From Candidatus Aveggerthella stercoripullorum (GTDB lineage: Bacteria; Actinomycetota; Coriobacteriia; Coriobacteriales; Eggerthellaceae): 49,606 bases of DNA. Positions 42,596 to 49,606 of the stretch are shown here, piece after piece; within the stretch, counting starts at the first letter, position 1; each line of letters begins with the position of its first letter. The translations under genes were made by a program, and so were the position numbers. The stretch is from NCBI GenBank assembly GCA_018712955.1, contig DVGB01000057.1:1-49606 (forward strand), in the 5' to 3' direction. The notes under the pieces are model-generated. The model was given only the letters and a program-made list of their open reading frames with translations. It had not been told where the DNA came from and did not search any database.

Positions 42596-43906
42596 CTACA
42601 GCACCTCCTTGAGCGTCCGCACCATCACGTCGATCTCTTCCTTGGTGTTCACCTCGGTTGCACACCACAGCATCTTGTCCCCGACCGGCATGCCGCACAG
42701 GATACCGTGCGCTGCCATCCGCTCTTCGAGCTCCTCGGGGTCTATCGGGCACGTGGTCAAAAACTCGTTGAAGAACTCTCCCGCAAAGACCCGTGCGAAC
42801 CCTTCGACCTGGCAAACTTGCTCTGCGAGGTAATGCGCCTTCGAAAGGCTCAAAGACGCAGCCTGGCGAATACCGTGCGGGCCCATGCAAGACAGGTATA
42901 CGCCCGCCGCCAGCGCGCACAGTGCTTGGTTGGAGCATATATTGGAGGACGCCTTCTCGCGTCGGATGTGCTGTTCGCGCGCCTGGAGTGTGAGCACGAA
43001 TGCACGATTGCCCGCGCTATCGTGCGTCTGCCCGACAATACGGCCAGGCAGCTTGCGCATGAGCGCTTTCTTGCAGGCGATAATCCCGAGATAGGGACCG
43101 CCGAAAGAAAGCGGCAGTCCAAGCGACTGGCCTTCGGCAACGCACACGTCTGCGCCCAGCTCGCCTGGCGTGGCGAGAAGCCCGAGCGAAATGGGATCGA
43201 CCGCCATAACGGACTTCGCTCCCGCCTCATGCGTCGCCTCGATGAGCGCCGAAGCATCTTCAAGCAAGCCGAAGAAATTCGGCTGCTGGAAAAGCGCGCA
43301 GGCAGTCGTCTCGTCGATGGCGGCGGCAAAGTCCTCAGGGCGCGTCACGCCGTCAACGACAGGAACGAGCGTCACTTCCACATCGTGCGCGGCGCAGTAC
43401 GTCAGCACCGTCTCGAGCGTTTCCGGATGCAAGGCCCCCGACACCACGACCGACGTCCGCTTGCGCTCGCCGCACATGAGCACGGCTTCGGCCGCTGCGC
43501 TCGCCCCGTCGTACAGAGACGCGTTCGAAACGTCCATGCCGGTGAGCTCGCAGACCATCGTCTGGTACTCGAAGATCGACTGCAGCACGCCCTGGCTGAT
43601 CTCCGCCTGATAAGGGGTGTACGCGGTCAAGAACGCCTCGTTCGCCGTGACGGTCTTTACAAGCGAAGGAATATAGCGCTTGTAGGCGCCCGCACCGCGA
43701 AACACGGATTTGAGCACTGTATTGTTGTCTGCCATGCGGGTCAGTTCGCTCAAGACCTCCATTTCGGACTTTCCGTCAGGTATGTCCAAGGCGCCGCACC
43801 GCACGCCCTGAGGAACGTTGCGGTACAGTTCGTCGACGCTTTCGCATCCGATGGCCGCAAGCATGTCCTCACGTTCAGCGGGGGTCGACGGCAGATAGCT
43901 GCCCAT
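42596..43906 (-). CDS. gcvPA: Glycine dehydrogenase (decarboxylating) subunit 1
   Basis: Non-PLP half of the split glycine decarboxylase; it completes the active site with GcvPB. The 436-residue protein starts with SYLPSTPAEREDMLAAIG, has FRGAGAYKRYIPS near residue 70, TPYQAEISQGVLQSIFEYQT near residue 95 and MDVSNASLYDGASAAAEA near residue 123, all family hallmarks. The ATG at 43906 follows AGGAGG by four bases. It lies 20 bases after gcvH in the gcvT-H-PA-PB order. Confidence 0.96.
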   Translation of the reverse strand: MGSYLPSTPAEREDMLAAIGCESVDELYRNVPQGVRCGALDIPDGKSEMEVLSELTRMADNNTVLKSVFRGAGAYKRYIPSLVKTVTANEAFLTAYTPYQAEISQGVLQSIFEYQTMVCELTGMDVSNASLYDGASAAAEAVLMCGERKRTSVVVSGALHPETLETVLTYCAAHDVEVTLVPVVDGVTRPEDFAAAIDETTACALFQQPNFFGLLEDASALIEATHEAGAKSVMAVDPISLGLLATPGELGADVCVAEGQSLGLPLSFGGPYLGIIACKKALMRKLPGRIVGQTHDSAGNRAFVLTLQAREQHIRREKASSNICSNQALCALAAGVYLSCMGPHGIRQAASLSLSKAHYLAEQVCQVEGFARVFAGEFFNEFLTTCPIDPEELEERMAAHGILCGMPVGDKMLWCATEVNTKEEIDVMVRTLKEVL

Positions 43907-43926
43907 GCTGCCTCCTATCTACGGGA

Positions 43927-44295
43927 CTATTCGCAGAAGGCGGCATAGCCTGCCGCGTCCATAACGTCCATGCCGATTTCCGCGTTTTCGACGCGAATAA
44001 GCCACGCGTCATAGGCACCTTCGTTGACGAGCGCTGGGTTGTCCAGCAGCTCTTCGTTCACTTCGGCCACTGTGCCGTTGACCGGGCTTACCACCTCGGA
44101 GACAGCTTTGACAGATTCGACATCGGCGAACGATTCGCCCGCGACGACCTCGTCGCCTACTTCGGGGAGGTTCACGAACACGATATCGCCCAGCTCGTTT
44201 TGGGCATAGTCGGTAATGCCTATGCGCGCCATGCCGCCTTCAAGCAGGCACCATTCGTGCGTTTCGGTGTAGTGCAGGTTTTCAGGGATGTTCAT
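43927..44295 (-). CDS. gcvH: Glycine cleavage system H protein
   Basis: Lipoyl carrier that shuttles the aminomethyl group between P, T and L proteins. The 122-residue protein is full length. It begins [14 protein letters not shown] and carries the lipoyl lysine Lys63 in [15 protein letters not shown]. The ATG at 44295 follows a GGAGAG site; longer in-frame forms run into the spacer after gcvT. A 121-base spacer separates it from gcvT, the largest gap in the operon, where I saw no clear terminator. Confidence 0.96.
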   Translation of the reverse strand: MNIPENLHYTETHEWCLLEGGMARIGITDYAQNELGDIVFVNLPEVGDEVVAGESFADVESVKAVSEVVSPVNGTVAEVNEELLDNPALVNEGAYDAWLIRVENAEIGMDVMDAAGYAAFCE

Positions 44296-44416
44296 GGGAC
44301 TCTCCTTCCTTTTGTCTGATGACCGCATGCGCACGGCAGCCCGGCAGCAGGAATGATCGCAGCACGCAGAGCGCCCCGTGCGCTTCGTTGAATGAACGGG
44401 ACAGGGAATAAAGCGG

Positions 44417-45505
44417 CTACTTCTGGCGACAGTAGAACGGCAGCCCGACAACGCGAACTGCAACACGGCGACCGCGCACTTCTACCTCGGCCTCGTCTCC
44501 GACGGACAGCGCGCCGGTTTCGACAAGCGCCATCGCGCATGCCTTTTTCAGATGCGGGCAGAACGTGCCGGACGTGGTATGGCCAATCTGGCGCCCTTCA
44601 AAGAACACGGGCTCGTGCTCGCGCACGATACCGCGGCCGACCACTTCAAGACCGATGCGCTCGCGCGCAGGCGCGCCCTTTTCTGCGAGCGCATCTCGGC
44701 CGATGAATGCTTCCTTGTCCATCTTTACCGCAAAGCCAAGGCCTGCTTCGAGCGGATCGACGGTCTCGTCCATTTCGTGACCGTAAAGCGGCATGGCGGC
44801 TTCCAAGCGCAACGTATCGCGCGCGCCAAGGCCGCATGGCATAATGCCTTCCTCTGTACCCGCTTCCATAAGAGCGTTCCAGACCGCCGTCGCGTCCGCC
44901 GGTGCGCAGTAGATTTCAAAGCCGTCCTCGCCGGTATAGCCGGTTCGCGAGACGAGGCAATCGATGCCCGCAAGGTCAACGTGCTCAGTGAACGTGTAAT
45001 AGCCCGTCGGCAAGGAATTTTCAGCGGCAATTCGCGCAAGCACCGCGCGCGAAGCGGGACCTTGCAGCGCAATCTGCGCCACATCGTCCGAAATGTCGGT
45101 CATCACCACGCCTGGCAGCAGATGGTCGCGCATCCATGCCACGTCCTTGTCCTTGTTCGCCGCATTCACGACGACAAGAAAGCGGTCTTCGGCGCGCCGA
45201 TAGACGATCAGGTCGTCGACCATGCCGCCGTCTTCGTAGCACAGCGCGCTGTAGCGGCATTTTCCGACAGGCAGTTCGGTGAAATCGTTCGTCATGAGGT
45301 GATTGAGCGTTGCAAGTGCACCTTCGCCTTCGAACGCGACCTCCCCCATGTGGGACACGTCGAACAGGCCGCAGGCCGTGCGCACCGCTTCGTGCTCTTT
45401 CATCAGTCCGGTGGGATATTCGACCGGAAGCGCAAAGCCTGCGAACGGCACGATCTTCCCGCCGGCAGCCACGTGAACGTCGTAAAGGGGTGTCCTTTTC
45501 TCCAT
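44417..45505 (-). CDS. gcvT: Glycine cleavage system T protein (aminomethyltransferase)
   Basis: Transfers the methylene carbon from aminomethyl-GcvH to tetrahydrofolate and releases ammonia. The 362-residue protein starts [20 protein letters not shown], has [14 protein letters not shown] near residue 48, [15 protein letters not shown] near residue 185, [19 protein letters not shown] and a C-terminal [18 protein letters not shown]. It is the first gene of the operon, directly behind the tandem glycine riboswitch. The ATG at 45505 has a GGGA site six bases upstream. Confidence 0.96.
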   Translation of the reverse strand: MEKRTPLYDVHVAAGGKIVPFAGFALPVEYPTGLMKEHEAVRTACGLFDVSHMGEVAFEGEGALATLNHLMTNDFTELPVGKCRYSALCYEDGGMVDDLIVYRRAEDRFLVVVNAANKDKDVAWMRDHLLPGVVMTDISDDVAQIALQGPASRAVLARIAAENSLPTGYYTFTEHVDLAGIDCLVSRTGYTGEDGFEIYCAPADATAVWNALMEAGTEEGIMPCGLGARDTLRLEAAMPLYGHEMDETVDPLEAGLGFAVKMDKEAFIGRDALAEKGAPARERIGLEVVGRGIVREHEPVFFEGRQIGHTTSGTFCPHLKKACAMALVETGALSVGDEAEVEVRGRRVAVRVVGLPFYCRQK

Positions 45506-45540
45506 TGGCAGTCCCTTCGTCTCGGTCCTGCGCTCACGTC

Positions 45541-45568
45541 AGGCGCAGGGATCTTCTCCCGTGCGCCT
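45541..45568 (-). other. Hairpin between the glycine riboswitch and gcvT
   Basis: AGGCGCA-C-GGGA pairs with TCCC-TGCGCCT around a five-base loop, right after the second aptamer. No T-tract follows, so it is not a classical terminator. It may be part of the expression platform. Confidence 0.55.
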
Positions 45569-45785
45569 CTGTCGGTTTACCTGAAAGATTTGCCGCGGCC
45601 ATCCCTCGTTCGGCGGGACCGCGACTTCGCTTCGTCGGTGCCGTTCGGCGGACAATGCCGCCTGCGGCTTTCCAGAGGATTGTCAGACCCCAGTCCTTTT
45701 GCCTGAGAGTTTCTGCCCCTTCGGCGTCCAGCCTGCAAGCGGGAATAAGCCCCTTCCGCACCGGCCGGTTCTCTCCTGGAGTCGT
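45566..45785 (-). promoter_or_regulatory. Tandem glycine riboswitch
   Basis: On the minus strand the first aptamer runs from GGAGAGAACC (45776) through CGCCGAAGGGGCAGAAAC to CTCTCAGGCAAAAGGACTG (ending near 45693). The second runs from CCTCTGGAAAGCC (45681) through CCGCCGAACGAGGGA to CTTTCAGGTAAACCGACAGAGG (45566). Both have the GCCGAA and TCAGG-AAA-GGAC-type cores. The closing stem of the second aptamer (CCTCTG/CAGAGG) is perfect. It controls gcvT-gcvH-gcvPA-gcvPB-lplA-lpd, and in this family glycine binding turns expression on. Only conserved sequence was used, not a folding calculation. Confidence 0.9.
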
Positions 45786-45931
45786 CGTCCATGCTCGGAT
45801 GGGAGCAGCTTACCATCATTTTTCAGAATTCAAGTGCTCACTGGAGCACTACTCGGCCAGCGACAGGCAAATGCGCGAAGCCTTGCATTCTGCCCGCACC
45901 CGTGAGTTTGTGCGCAACCTGTCGTTTTTTC

Positions 45932-45941
45932 GCGCATGCGC
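45932..45941. promoter_or_regulatory. GCGCATGCGC palindrome upstream of the activase set
   Basis: A perfect 10-base palindrome with T and A tracts outside lies 45 bases before the start at 45987. Placement suits an operator, but no regulator is known. The promoter for the downstream operon should lie close by and was not identified with confidence. Confidence 0.25.
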
Positions 45942-45986
45942 AAAAGGATGTGGGAGCATAGCGTGCTATGACCGTAAGGAGGTGTC

Positions 45987-46967
45987 ATGCTGCCATTCCG
46001 CCAGACTCCCGACCTTGCAGACGTGCAGTCCGTCGGCATCCCGCGCGCGCTTTTGTACTATCGGTACGGCGTGCTGTGGGAAGCGTTCTTCAAAGCGCTC
46101 GGACGAAACGTCGTTGTCAGCAGCCCGACCGACCGTGCTGTGCTTGCCGCAGGCGAGGCCCTTTCTGTCGACGAATGCTGTCTGGCATCCAAGCTGTACT
46201 TCGGGCATGCGGCCCAACTGATCGGACAGTGCGATGCGCTGTTCGTCCCAGGCTATGCCAACGAAGGACGCCTTGCCAGCTACTGCACGAAATTCCAGGC
46301 GTTGCCCGACCTTGTTGCCAGCACGTTCGCTGACCGCGGAGTGCGAACCGCAAGCTTGTTCGTCGACCGCATTGGCGAAAAAACGTCCGCACGCCGCGCA
46401 TTCCAAGACTTTGCACAGCGCTTCGGCGCCCGACCGAAAGAGGCAGCAGAAGCATGGCAGCACGCAGCACGCGCGCAGACGGAGCATGAGACCGCCCTTG
46501 CCCGAAAGTTCGCGGTGGACCGAGCGCGCGCACAGTCTGCCAAAGGCCTTGCCGTCCTGTTCGTCGCGCACGCTTACGTCGGGCGCGACCCGTACCTTGG
46601 CGGCGATATCGTGCGTATGCTCGAGTCGCTTGGCGCACAGGTCGTCATGGCGGACGAGGCAGACCGCCATCGTGCCTGGAAAAGAAGCTTCGACTTTTCT
46701 GACACCTTGCCGTGGGCTCCGACCCGCGAGTTGGTGGGCGCGCTGCTCGAAGCGCTGGATGCGGTCGACGGCGTCGTGCTGGCAAGCGCCTTCCCGTGCG
46801 GACCGGACTCGATGACCAACGACGCTATCGCGCGCTGCGTCCAGGGCAAGCCTATGCTCTCGCTTACCCTGGACGCCCAATCTGGCACCGCAGGCCTTGA
46901 GACCCGCATCGAAAGCTTCGTTGACATCCTGGCCTACCGCAAGAAAGGAGGCTACCTGCATGGTTGA
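45987..46967 (+). CDS. Acyl-CoA dehydratase/activase-related protein (DUF2229 / COG3580 type)
   Basis: Member of the 2-hydroxyacyl-CoA dehydratase-like iron-sulfur families; function unknown. The 326-residue protein starts with the DUF2229 pattern SVGIPRALLYYRYGVLWEAF, then ALSVDECCLASKLYFGHAAQ near residue 60, and later ASYCTKFQALP and ASAFPCGPDSMTND. Cysteines in these segments are probably cluster ligands. In many Clostridia this domain is part of one very large protein with the activase and the next gene's product; here it is separate. The ATG at 45987 follows AAGGAGG by four bases, and the 3' end overlaps the next gene by eight bases. Confidence 0.82.
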   Translation: MLPFRQTPDLADVQSVGIPRALLYYRYGVLWEAFFKALGRNVVVSSPTDRAVLAAGEALSVDECCLASKLYFGHAAQLIGQCDALFVPGYANEGRLASYCTKFQALPDLVASTFADRGVRTASLFVDRIGEKTSARRAFQDFAQRFGARPKEAAEAWQHAARAQTEHETALARKFAVDRARAQSAKGLAVLFVAHAYVGRDPYLGGDIVRMLESLGAQVVMADEADRHRAWKRSFDFSDTLPWAPTRELVGALLEALDAVDGVVLASAFPCGPDSMTNDAIARCVQGKPMLSLTLDAQSGTAGLETRIESFVDILAYRKKGGYLHG

Positions 46968-48159
46968 TTATGCGCAGGTCTCTATGAAGCTTGAAAAGCT
47001 TCGTCCTCCGAAGCTCGTTGGAAAGCGTCCAGCACGCGGAAGCAGGGACGACCGACATGCGCAGACGAAAGTCGCGTTCTTCCGTTACGGCTACTACGAC
47101 ATCGCCTTCAAATACTTTGTGGAGCAAGTCCTTGACGCAGAGTTCGTCACGCTGCCGCCCGCTACGCGCCGCACGCTCGAACTGGGCAGTCGGCACAGCA
47201 ACGATTTCGTCTGCGCTCCGTTCAAGCATATCCTGGGAGACTACCTTGAGGCGCTTGAGCTGGGCGCTGACGTGCTCGTGCAGTTTACCGGCCCGTGCCG
47301 TCTGGGGTATTACGGCGAAGTGCAGGAGTCGATCCTGCGCGACCTTGGCTACGATTTCCGCATGCTGAACTTCGCCGTCGTGGGCGGAAAACCCGCCACG
47401 GAGTACATAAAGCTGTGCAAGCGGACCGTGAACCCGCGCGTGTCGCTCAAGCGCGGTGTCGGCGAACTGGTCACGACCTTTCGGCTCATCGAATGCCTGG
47501 ACTCTTATCATGACGCGTACCTTGCGCACGCAGGGTTCGCCGTCGACCCGGAAGAGCCCCGTCGCCTCCAGCGTGCGTTCTACCGCACCATGAGGGCTGC
47601 GACCTGCCGTGCGGACGTGGAAGCAGCCTTTGCCGCGGGGCTGGATGCGCTCGAGTCCATGCCCGCGCGCAAGCCCGTCGACCCCGTGCGCGTAGGCATC
47701 GTGGGCGAATACTTCACCGCTGTCGATCCGCACAGCAACCTTGGCGTGGAGGAAAAGCTGCTTGGCATGGGCGTGGAAGTGGCCCGCATGCTGAACATCA
47801 CGAACCGGAACCTTCGCTATCACGAGAAGAATTTACGGGCGTCGGCATCCCGCTATCTTCGCTACGATATGGGCCCGACTTCGACGCTTACCATCGCCGC
47901 CGCGAAGAAGTACGCGGAGGAAGGGTTCGACGGCATCATCCACCTTAAAAGCAGCGGCTGCACGCCGGAGATCGACTGCATGCCCGTGCTCCAGCGCATC
48001 AGCCGCGACTACGGCATTCCCGTGCTGTACCTGAGCTTCGACTCGCAGACGAGCGACACCGGGCTCGACACGCGCCTTGAGGCGTTCTACGACATGATCT
48101 CCCTGCGAAAAGCAGCACCGACCGCATCGCAGCTAGCAACGAAAGGCACAAGCCGATGA
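46960..48159 (+). CDS. 2-hydroxyacyl-CoA dehydratase-like protein (COG3581 type)
   Basis: Second member of the set, 399 residues, related to the HgdB/BcrB-type and double-cubane cluster proteins. Cysteines occur in conserved-looking segments: SNDFVCAPFKHILGDYLEAL near residue 88, LVQFTGPCRLGYYGEVQ near 112, and IIHLKSSGCTPEIDCMPVLQ near 335. These could hold an Fe-S cluster. EYFTAVDPHSNLGVEEKL is another typical segment. The ATG at 46960 has AAAGGAG nine bases upstream inside the previous gene. Its stop codon overlaps the activator's start codon (ATGA). Substrate unknown. Confidence 0.82.
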   Translation: MVDYAQVSMKLEKLRPPKLVGKRPARGSRDDRHAQTKVAFFRYGYYDIAFKYFVEQVLDAEFVTLPPATRRTLELGSRHSNDFVCAPFKHILGDYLEALELGADVLVQFTGPCRLGYYGEVQESILRDLGYDFRMLNFAVVGGKPATEYIKLCKRTVNPRVSLKRGVGELVTTFRLIECLDSYHDAYLAHAGFAVDPEEPRRLQRAFYRTMRAATCRADVEAAFAAGLDALESMPARKPVDPVRVGIVGEYFTAVDPHSNLGVEEKLLGMGVEVARMLNITNRNLRYHEKNLRASASRYLRYDMGPTSTLTIAAAKKYAEEGFDGIIHLKSSGCTPEIDCMPVLQRISRDYGIPVLYLSFDSQTSDTGLDTRLEAFYDMISLRKAAPTASQLATKGTSR

Positions 48160-49121
48160 AAGACGCATACCTGGGACTCGACACCGGATCTATCTCCACC
48201 AAGGGCGTGGTCATCGACGCCGACGGCACCATCGTCGCACGTTCTTACCTCTGGACCGAAGGCAACCCGACCGAGGCGGCCCAGCGCGTCGTTCGCGAGC
48301 TGGAGCAAGCCCTTGACCACACGGTGTATCAGGTACGCGCCGTGGGCACTACCGGAAGCGCCCGCCGCCTGGTAGGCGCCATGCTGGGCGCCGTGGTCGT
48401 GAAAAACGAGATCACCGCGCATGCGGTCGGCACCACGCGGCTGCATCCCGACGTCCGCACTATTCTGGAGATCGGCGGCCAAGACTCGAAGATTATCTGC
48501 GTGGACGGCGGCATTGCCGTGGACTACGCCATGAACACGCTCTGTGCTGCAGGCACCGGGTCGTTCCTGTCCAGCCAGGCCCACCGCCTGGGACTGGAGG
48601 TCGAACAGTTCGGCGAGATTGCGCTCTCTTCGGAACACCCCGCGAACATCGCTGCCCGCTGCACCGTGTTCGCCGAATCAGACCTCGTGCATAAAATCCA
48701 GATGGGCTATGCGCGCGAGGACATCGTGGCAGGATTGTGCAAAGCAGTTGCAGCGAACTATTTGAACAACGTCGGCAAGGGCAAGCGCATCGTGGCACCT
48801 GTGGTGTTCCAGGGCGGCGTGAGCAAAAACGCGGGCGTTGTGCGCGCTTTCGAGGACGCGCTGGGAATCCCCGTCCTCGTGGACGCGGACGGGCACCTCA
48901 TGGGCGCCTACGGAGCTGCGCTGCTGGCCGCCGACAGCCCCGTCATTCCCAAACGCCCTTTCTCATTCGACGTAGGCTCCTTCGAGTTCAAGACCCGCGA
49001 GGTCGAATGCGCGAAGTGCGCGAACCACTGCGAGGTCATCTGCGTCTACCAGGACGGCACGATCATCGACTCGTGGGGCAACCGCTGCGAAAAAGGCGCC
49101 GTGAAGGTGAGCAGCCGATAA
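48156..49121 (+). CDS. ATP-dependent activator (HgdC/BcrAD-BadFG family)
   Basis: ASKHA-fold ATPase with a [4Fe-4S] cluster at the dimer interface that injects low-potential electrons into a partner enzyme. The 321-residue protein has the phosphate loop LGLDTGSISTKGVVID, ILEIGGQDSKII near residue 105, and NTLCAAGTGSFLSSQAHRLG near residue 130. Cys130 and Cys169 (ARCTVFAESD) have the same 39-residue spacing as the cluster cysteines of HgdC. A C-terminal piece with four more cysteines (ECAKCANHCEVICVY) is an extra, possible second metal site. It overlaps the preceding gene by four bases, so the three proteins should work together. Confidence 0.9.
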   Translation: MKDAYLGLDTGSISTKGVVIDADGTIVARSYLWTEGNPTEAAQRVVRELEQALDHTVYQVRAVGTTGSARRLVGAMLGAVVVKNEITAHAVGTTRLHPDVRTILEIGGQDSKIICVDGGIAVDYAMNTLCAAGTGSFLSSQAHRLGLEVEQFGEIALSSEHPANIAARCTVFAESDLVHKIQMGYAREDIVAGLCKAVAANYLNNVGKGKRIVAPVVFQGGVSKNAGVVRAFEDALGIPVLVDADGHLMGAYGAALLAADSPVIPKRPFSFDVGSFEFKTREVECAKCANHCEVICVYQDGTIIDSWGNRCEKGAVKVSSR

Positions 49122-49138
49122 AGGCTTGAACGAGCGAG

Positions 49139-49144
49139 TACAAT
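49139..49144 (+). promoter_or_regulatory. Candidate -10 element before the TSCPD gene
   Basis: TACAAT lies 28 bases before the start codon. No fitting -35 is visible, so a separate promoter is possible but weakly supported. Confidence 0.35.
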
Positions 49145-49171
49145 GCTAGGGGCAAGCGAGAAAGGACGAGC

Positions 49172-49432
49172 ATGTACACTTACACCCCCCGCGGCGTGTG
49201 TTCGCGCCGTATCGATATCCAGCTTGACGGTGACACGGTCAAAGACGTCGTCTTCACCGGCGGCTGCAACGGCAACCTGAGGGCCATCTCCAAAATCATC
49301 AAAGGGATGCCGGTCGACCACGTGATTGAAGTCTTCGACGGCAACACGTGCGGTCCGCGCCCGACCAGCTGCGCTGACCAGCTTGCCCGCGCCCTGCGCG
49401 AAGCGAAAAACGCGCCAGAAGCGCAGGCGTAA
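49172..49432 (+). CDS. TSCPD domain protein (TIGR03905 type)
   Basis: Small 86-residue protein of the TSCPD family, whose domain also occurs at the C-terminus of some ribonucleotide reductases. It reads YTPRGVCSRRIDIQLDGDTV, then VVFTGGCNGNLRAISKIIKG and CGPRPTSCADQLARALREA. Three cysteines (in GVCS, GGCNGN and PTSC, with one more in NTCG) could bind a metal. The ATG at 49172 follows AAAGGA by five bases. Function of the stand-alone form is unknown. It follows the activator gene by 50 bases on the same strand. Confidence 0.9.
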   Translation: MYTYTPRGVCSRRIDIQLDGDTVKDVVFTGGCNGNLRAISKIIKGMPVDHVIEVFDGNTCGPRPTSCADQLARALREAKNAPEAQA

Positions 49433-49458
49433 AGAAGACCGGGCGAAATCCTAGAAAG

Positions 49459-49478
49459 CGTCCGCCGGACGGTTTCCT
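49459..49478 (+). terminator. Weak terminator after the TSCPD gene
   Basis: CGTCCG-C-CGGACG is a perfect short dyad followed by GTTTCCTT. The stem is short, so this is a modest candidate. Confidence 0.4.
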
Positions 49479-49527
49479 TGACGAATTTCCACCTCATCGG
49501 TTCGAACCCCGCCACGAGCAGGGAAAC

Positions 49528-49556
49528 AAAAAAGCTCGCACGTTCATGCGAGCTTT
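49528..49556 (-). terminator. Terminator of a minus-strand gene entering from the right edge
   Basis: AAAGCTCGCA and TGCGAGCTTT form a perfect 10-bp stem with a six-base loop. On the minus strand the stem runs into a TTTTTT tract (49533-49528), the classical intrinsic form. Confidence 0.85.
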
Positions 49557-49560
49557 AAGT

Positions 49561-49606
49561 TTAATGGAGCGGACGACGGGGTTCCCGCGCCCTGCTTCGC
49601 AGAGCG
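49561..49606 (-). other. 3' end of an unidentified minus-strand gene, cut by window edge
   Basis: Five bases before the terminator at 49556 lies a possible stop codon (TAA, 49563-49561) preceded by an open frame of 14 codons rich in Arg (reading ...REPRRPLH). Alternatively this is the end of an RNA gene: CCCGTCGTCCGCTCCA resembles the 3' end of a tRNA-Gly, but the expected T-loop is missing four bases, so a normal tRNA is not supported. The sequence ends too soon to decide. Confidence 0.3.

Noticed and set aside
41144-43948. Long open frame (934 codons) on the plus strand
   Set aside because: Exactly antisense to gcvPB and gcvPA; Arg/His-rich composition without any motif.
49180-49515. Minus-strand frame starting MAGFEP
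   Set aside because: It is antisense to the TSCPD gene; the GGGGTTCGAACC in its start region recalls a tRNA T-arm, but the flanking bases cannot form an acceptor or T stem.
1-49606. CRISPR array, insertion sequences, prophage or plasmid functions
   Set aside because: No regularly spaced repeats, transposase, integrase, phage structural or replication genes were seen on either strand.

Overview
The window looks like chromosomal DNA of a high-GC, strictly or mainly anaerobic member of the Coriobacteriia, most likely an Eggerthellaceae (Slackia / Denitrobacterium / Eggerthella type). This is inference from gene content: a LuxR-type regulator with a large polytopic membrane domain next to a molybdopterin reductase operon, a complete cytochrome c maturation System I in an actinobacterial setting, pta/ackA, a split glycine decarboxylase, TSCPD and acyl-CoA dehydratase activase-type genes. 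There is no rRNA gene, CRISPR array, insertion sequence, prophage or integrase. Most start codons have AAAGGA or GGAGG ribosome binding sites, and GTG and TTG starts are common.

Layout. (1) 1-2.9 kb, minus: the beginning of dinB (cut by the edge), then glf and a GT2 glycosyltransferase, probably a galactofuranose pair. (2) 3.0-5.4 kb: convergent pta and ackA around a bidirectional terminator. (3) 5.6-9.8 kb, minus: HIT protein, xseB, xseA, a membrane zinc peptidase and ribonuclease D; a lipid kinase runs divergently. (4) 10.8-16.3 kb, minus: ccmE-F-A-B-C-D, in which CcmE carries the CxxxY heme site and an apparent second OB domain, and no CcmG/H/I is present. (5) 16.6-18.0 kb: a TerC-family protein behind a yybP-ykoY manganese riboswitch with a terminator. 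(6) 18.2-21.8 kb: an unknown anchored protein, an amino-acid permease and a universal stress protein. (7) 21.9-25.1 kb: csoR-copA copper locus with CsoR operators; CopA carries a C-terminal CopZ domain that has its own ribosome binding site. (8) 25.3-28.3 kb: engB, a heavy-metal exporter, an alpha/beta hydrolase and a STAS protein. (9) 28.4-34.8 kb: membrane LuxR regulator divergent from torD and a Psr/Phs-like reductase (catalytic, Fe-S and NrfD subunits). (10) 35.1-38.7 kb: a membrane PP2C phosphatase fused to an anti-sigma-type kinase, and a LysO-like exporter. (11) 38.7-45.8 kb, minus: tandem glycine riboswitch, gcvT-gcvH-gcvPA-gcvPB-lplA-lpd. (12) 46.0-49.4 kb: a three-gene acyl-CoA dehydratase/activase-like set and a TSCPD protein; a minus-strand gene enters from the right edge.

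The genes fit an anaerobic, amino-acid-using, respiring cell. Glycine cleavage plus Pta/AckA handle C1 and acetyl units. The Ccm system would mature c-type cytochromes for respiratory chains such as the Psr-like enzyme, although no cytochrome gene lies here. Several metal systems (Mn riboswitch/TerC, Cu CsoR/CopA, the 10-TM exporter) cluster in the middle. The most unusual points are the CopA-CopZ fusion with an internal start, the tandem-OB CcmE, the phosphatase-kinase fusion with a nearby STAS protein, and the uncharacterised activase set.
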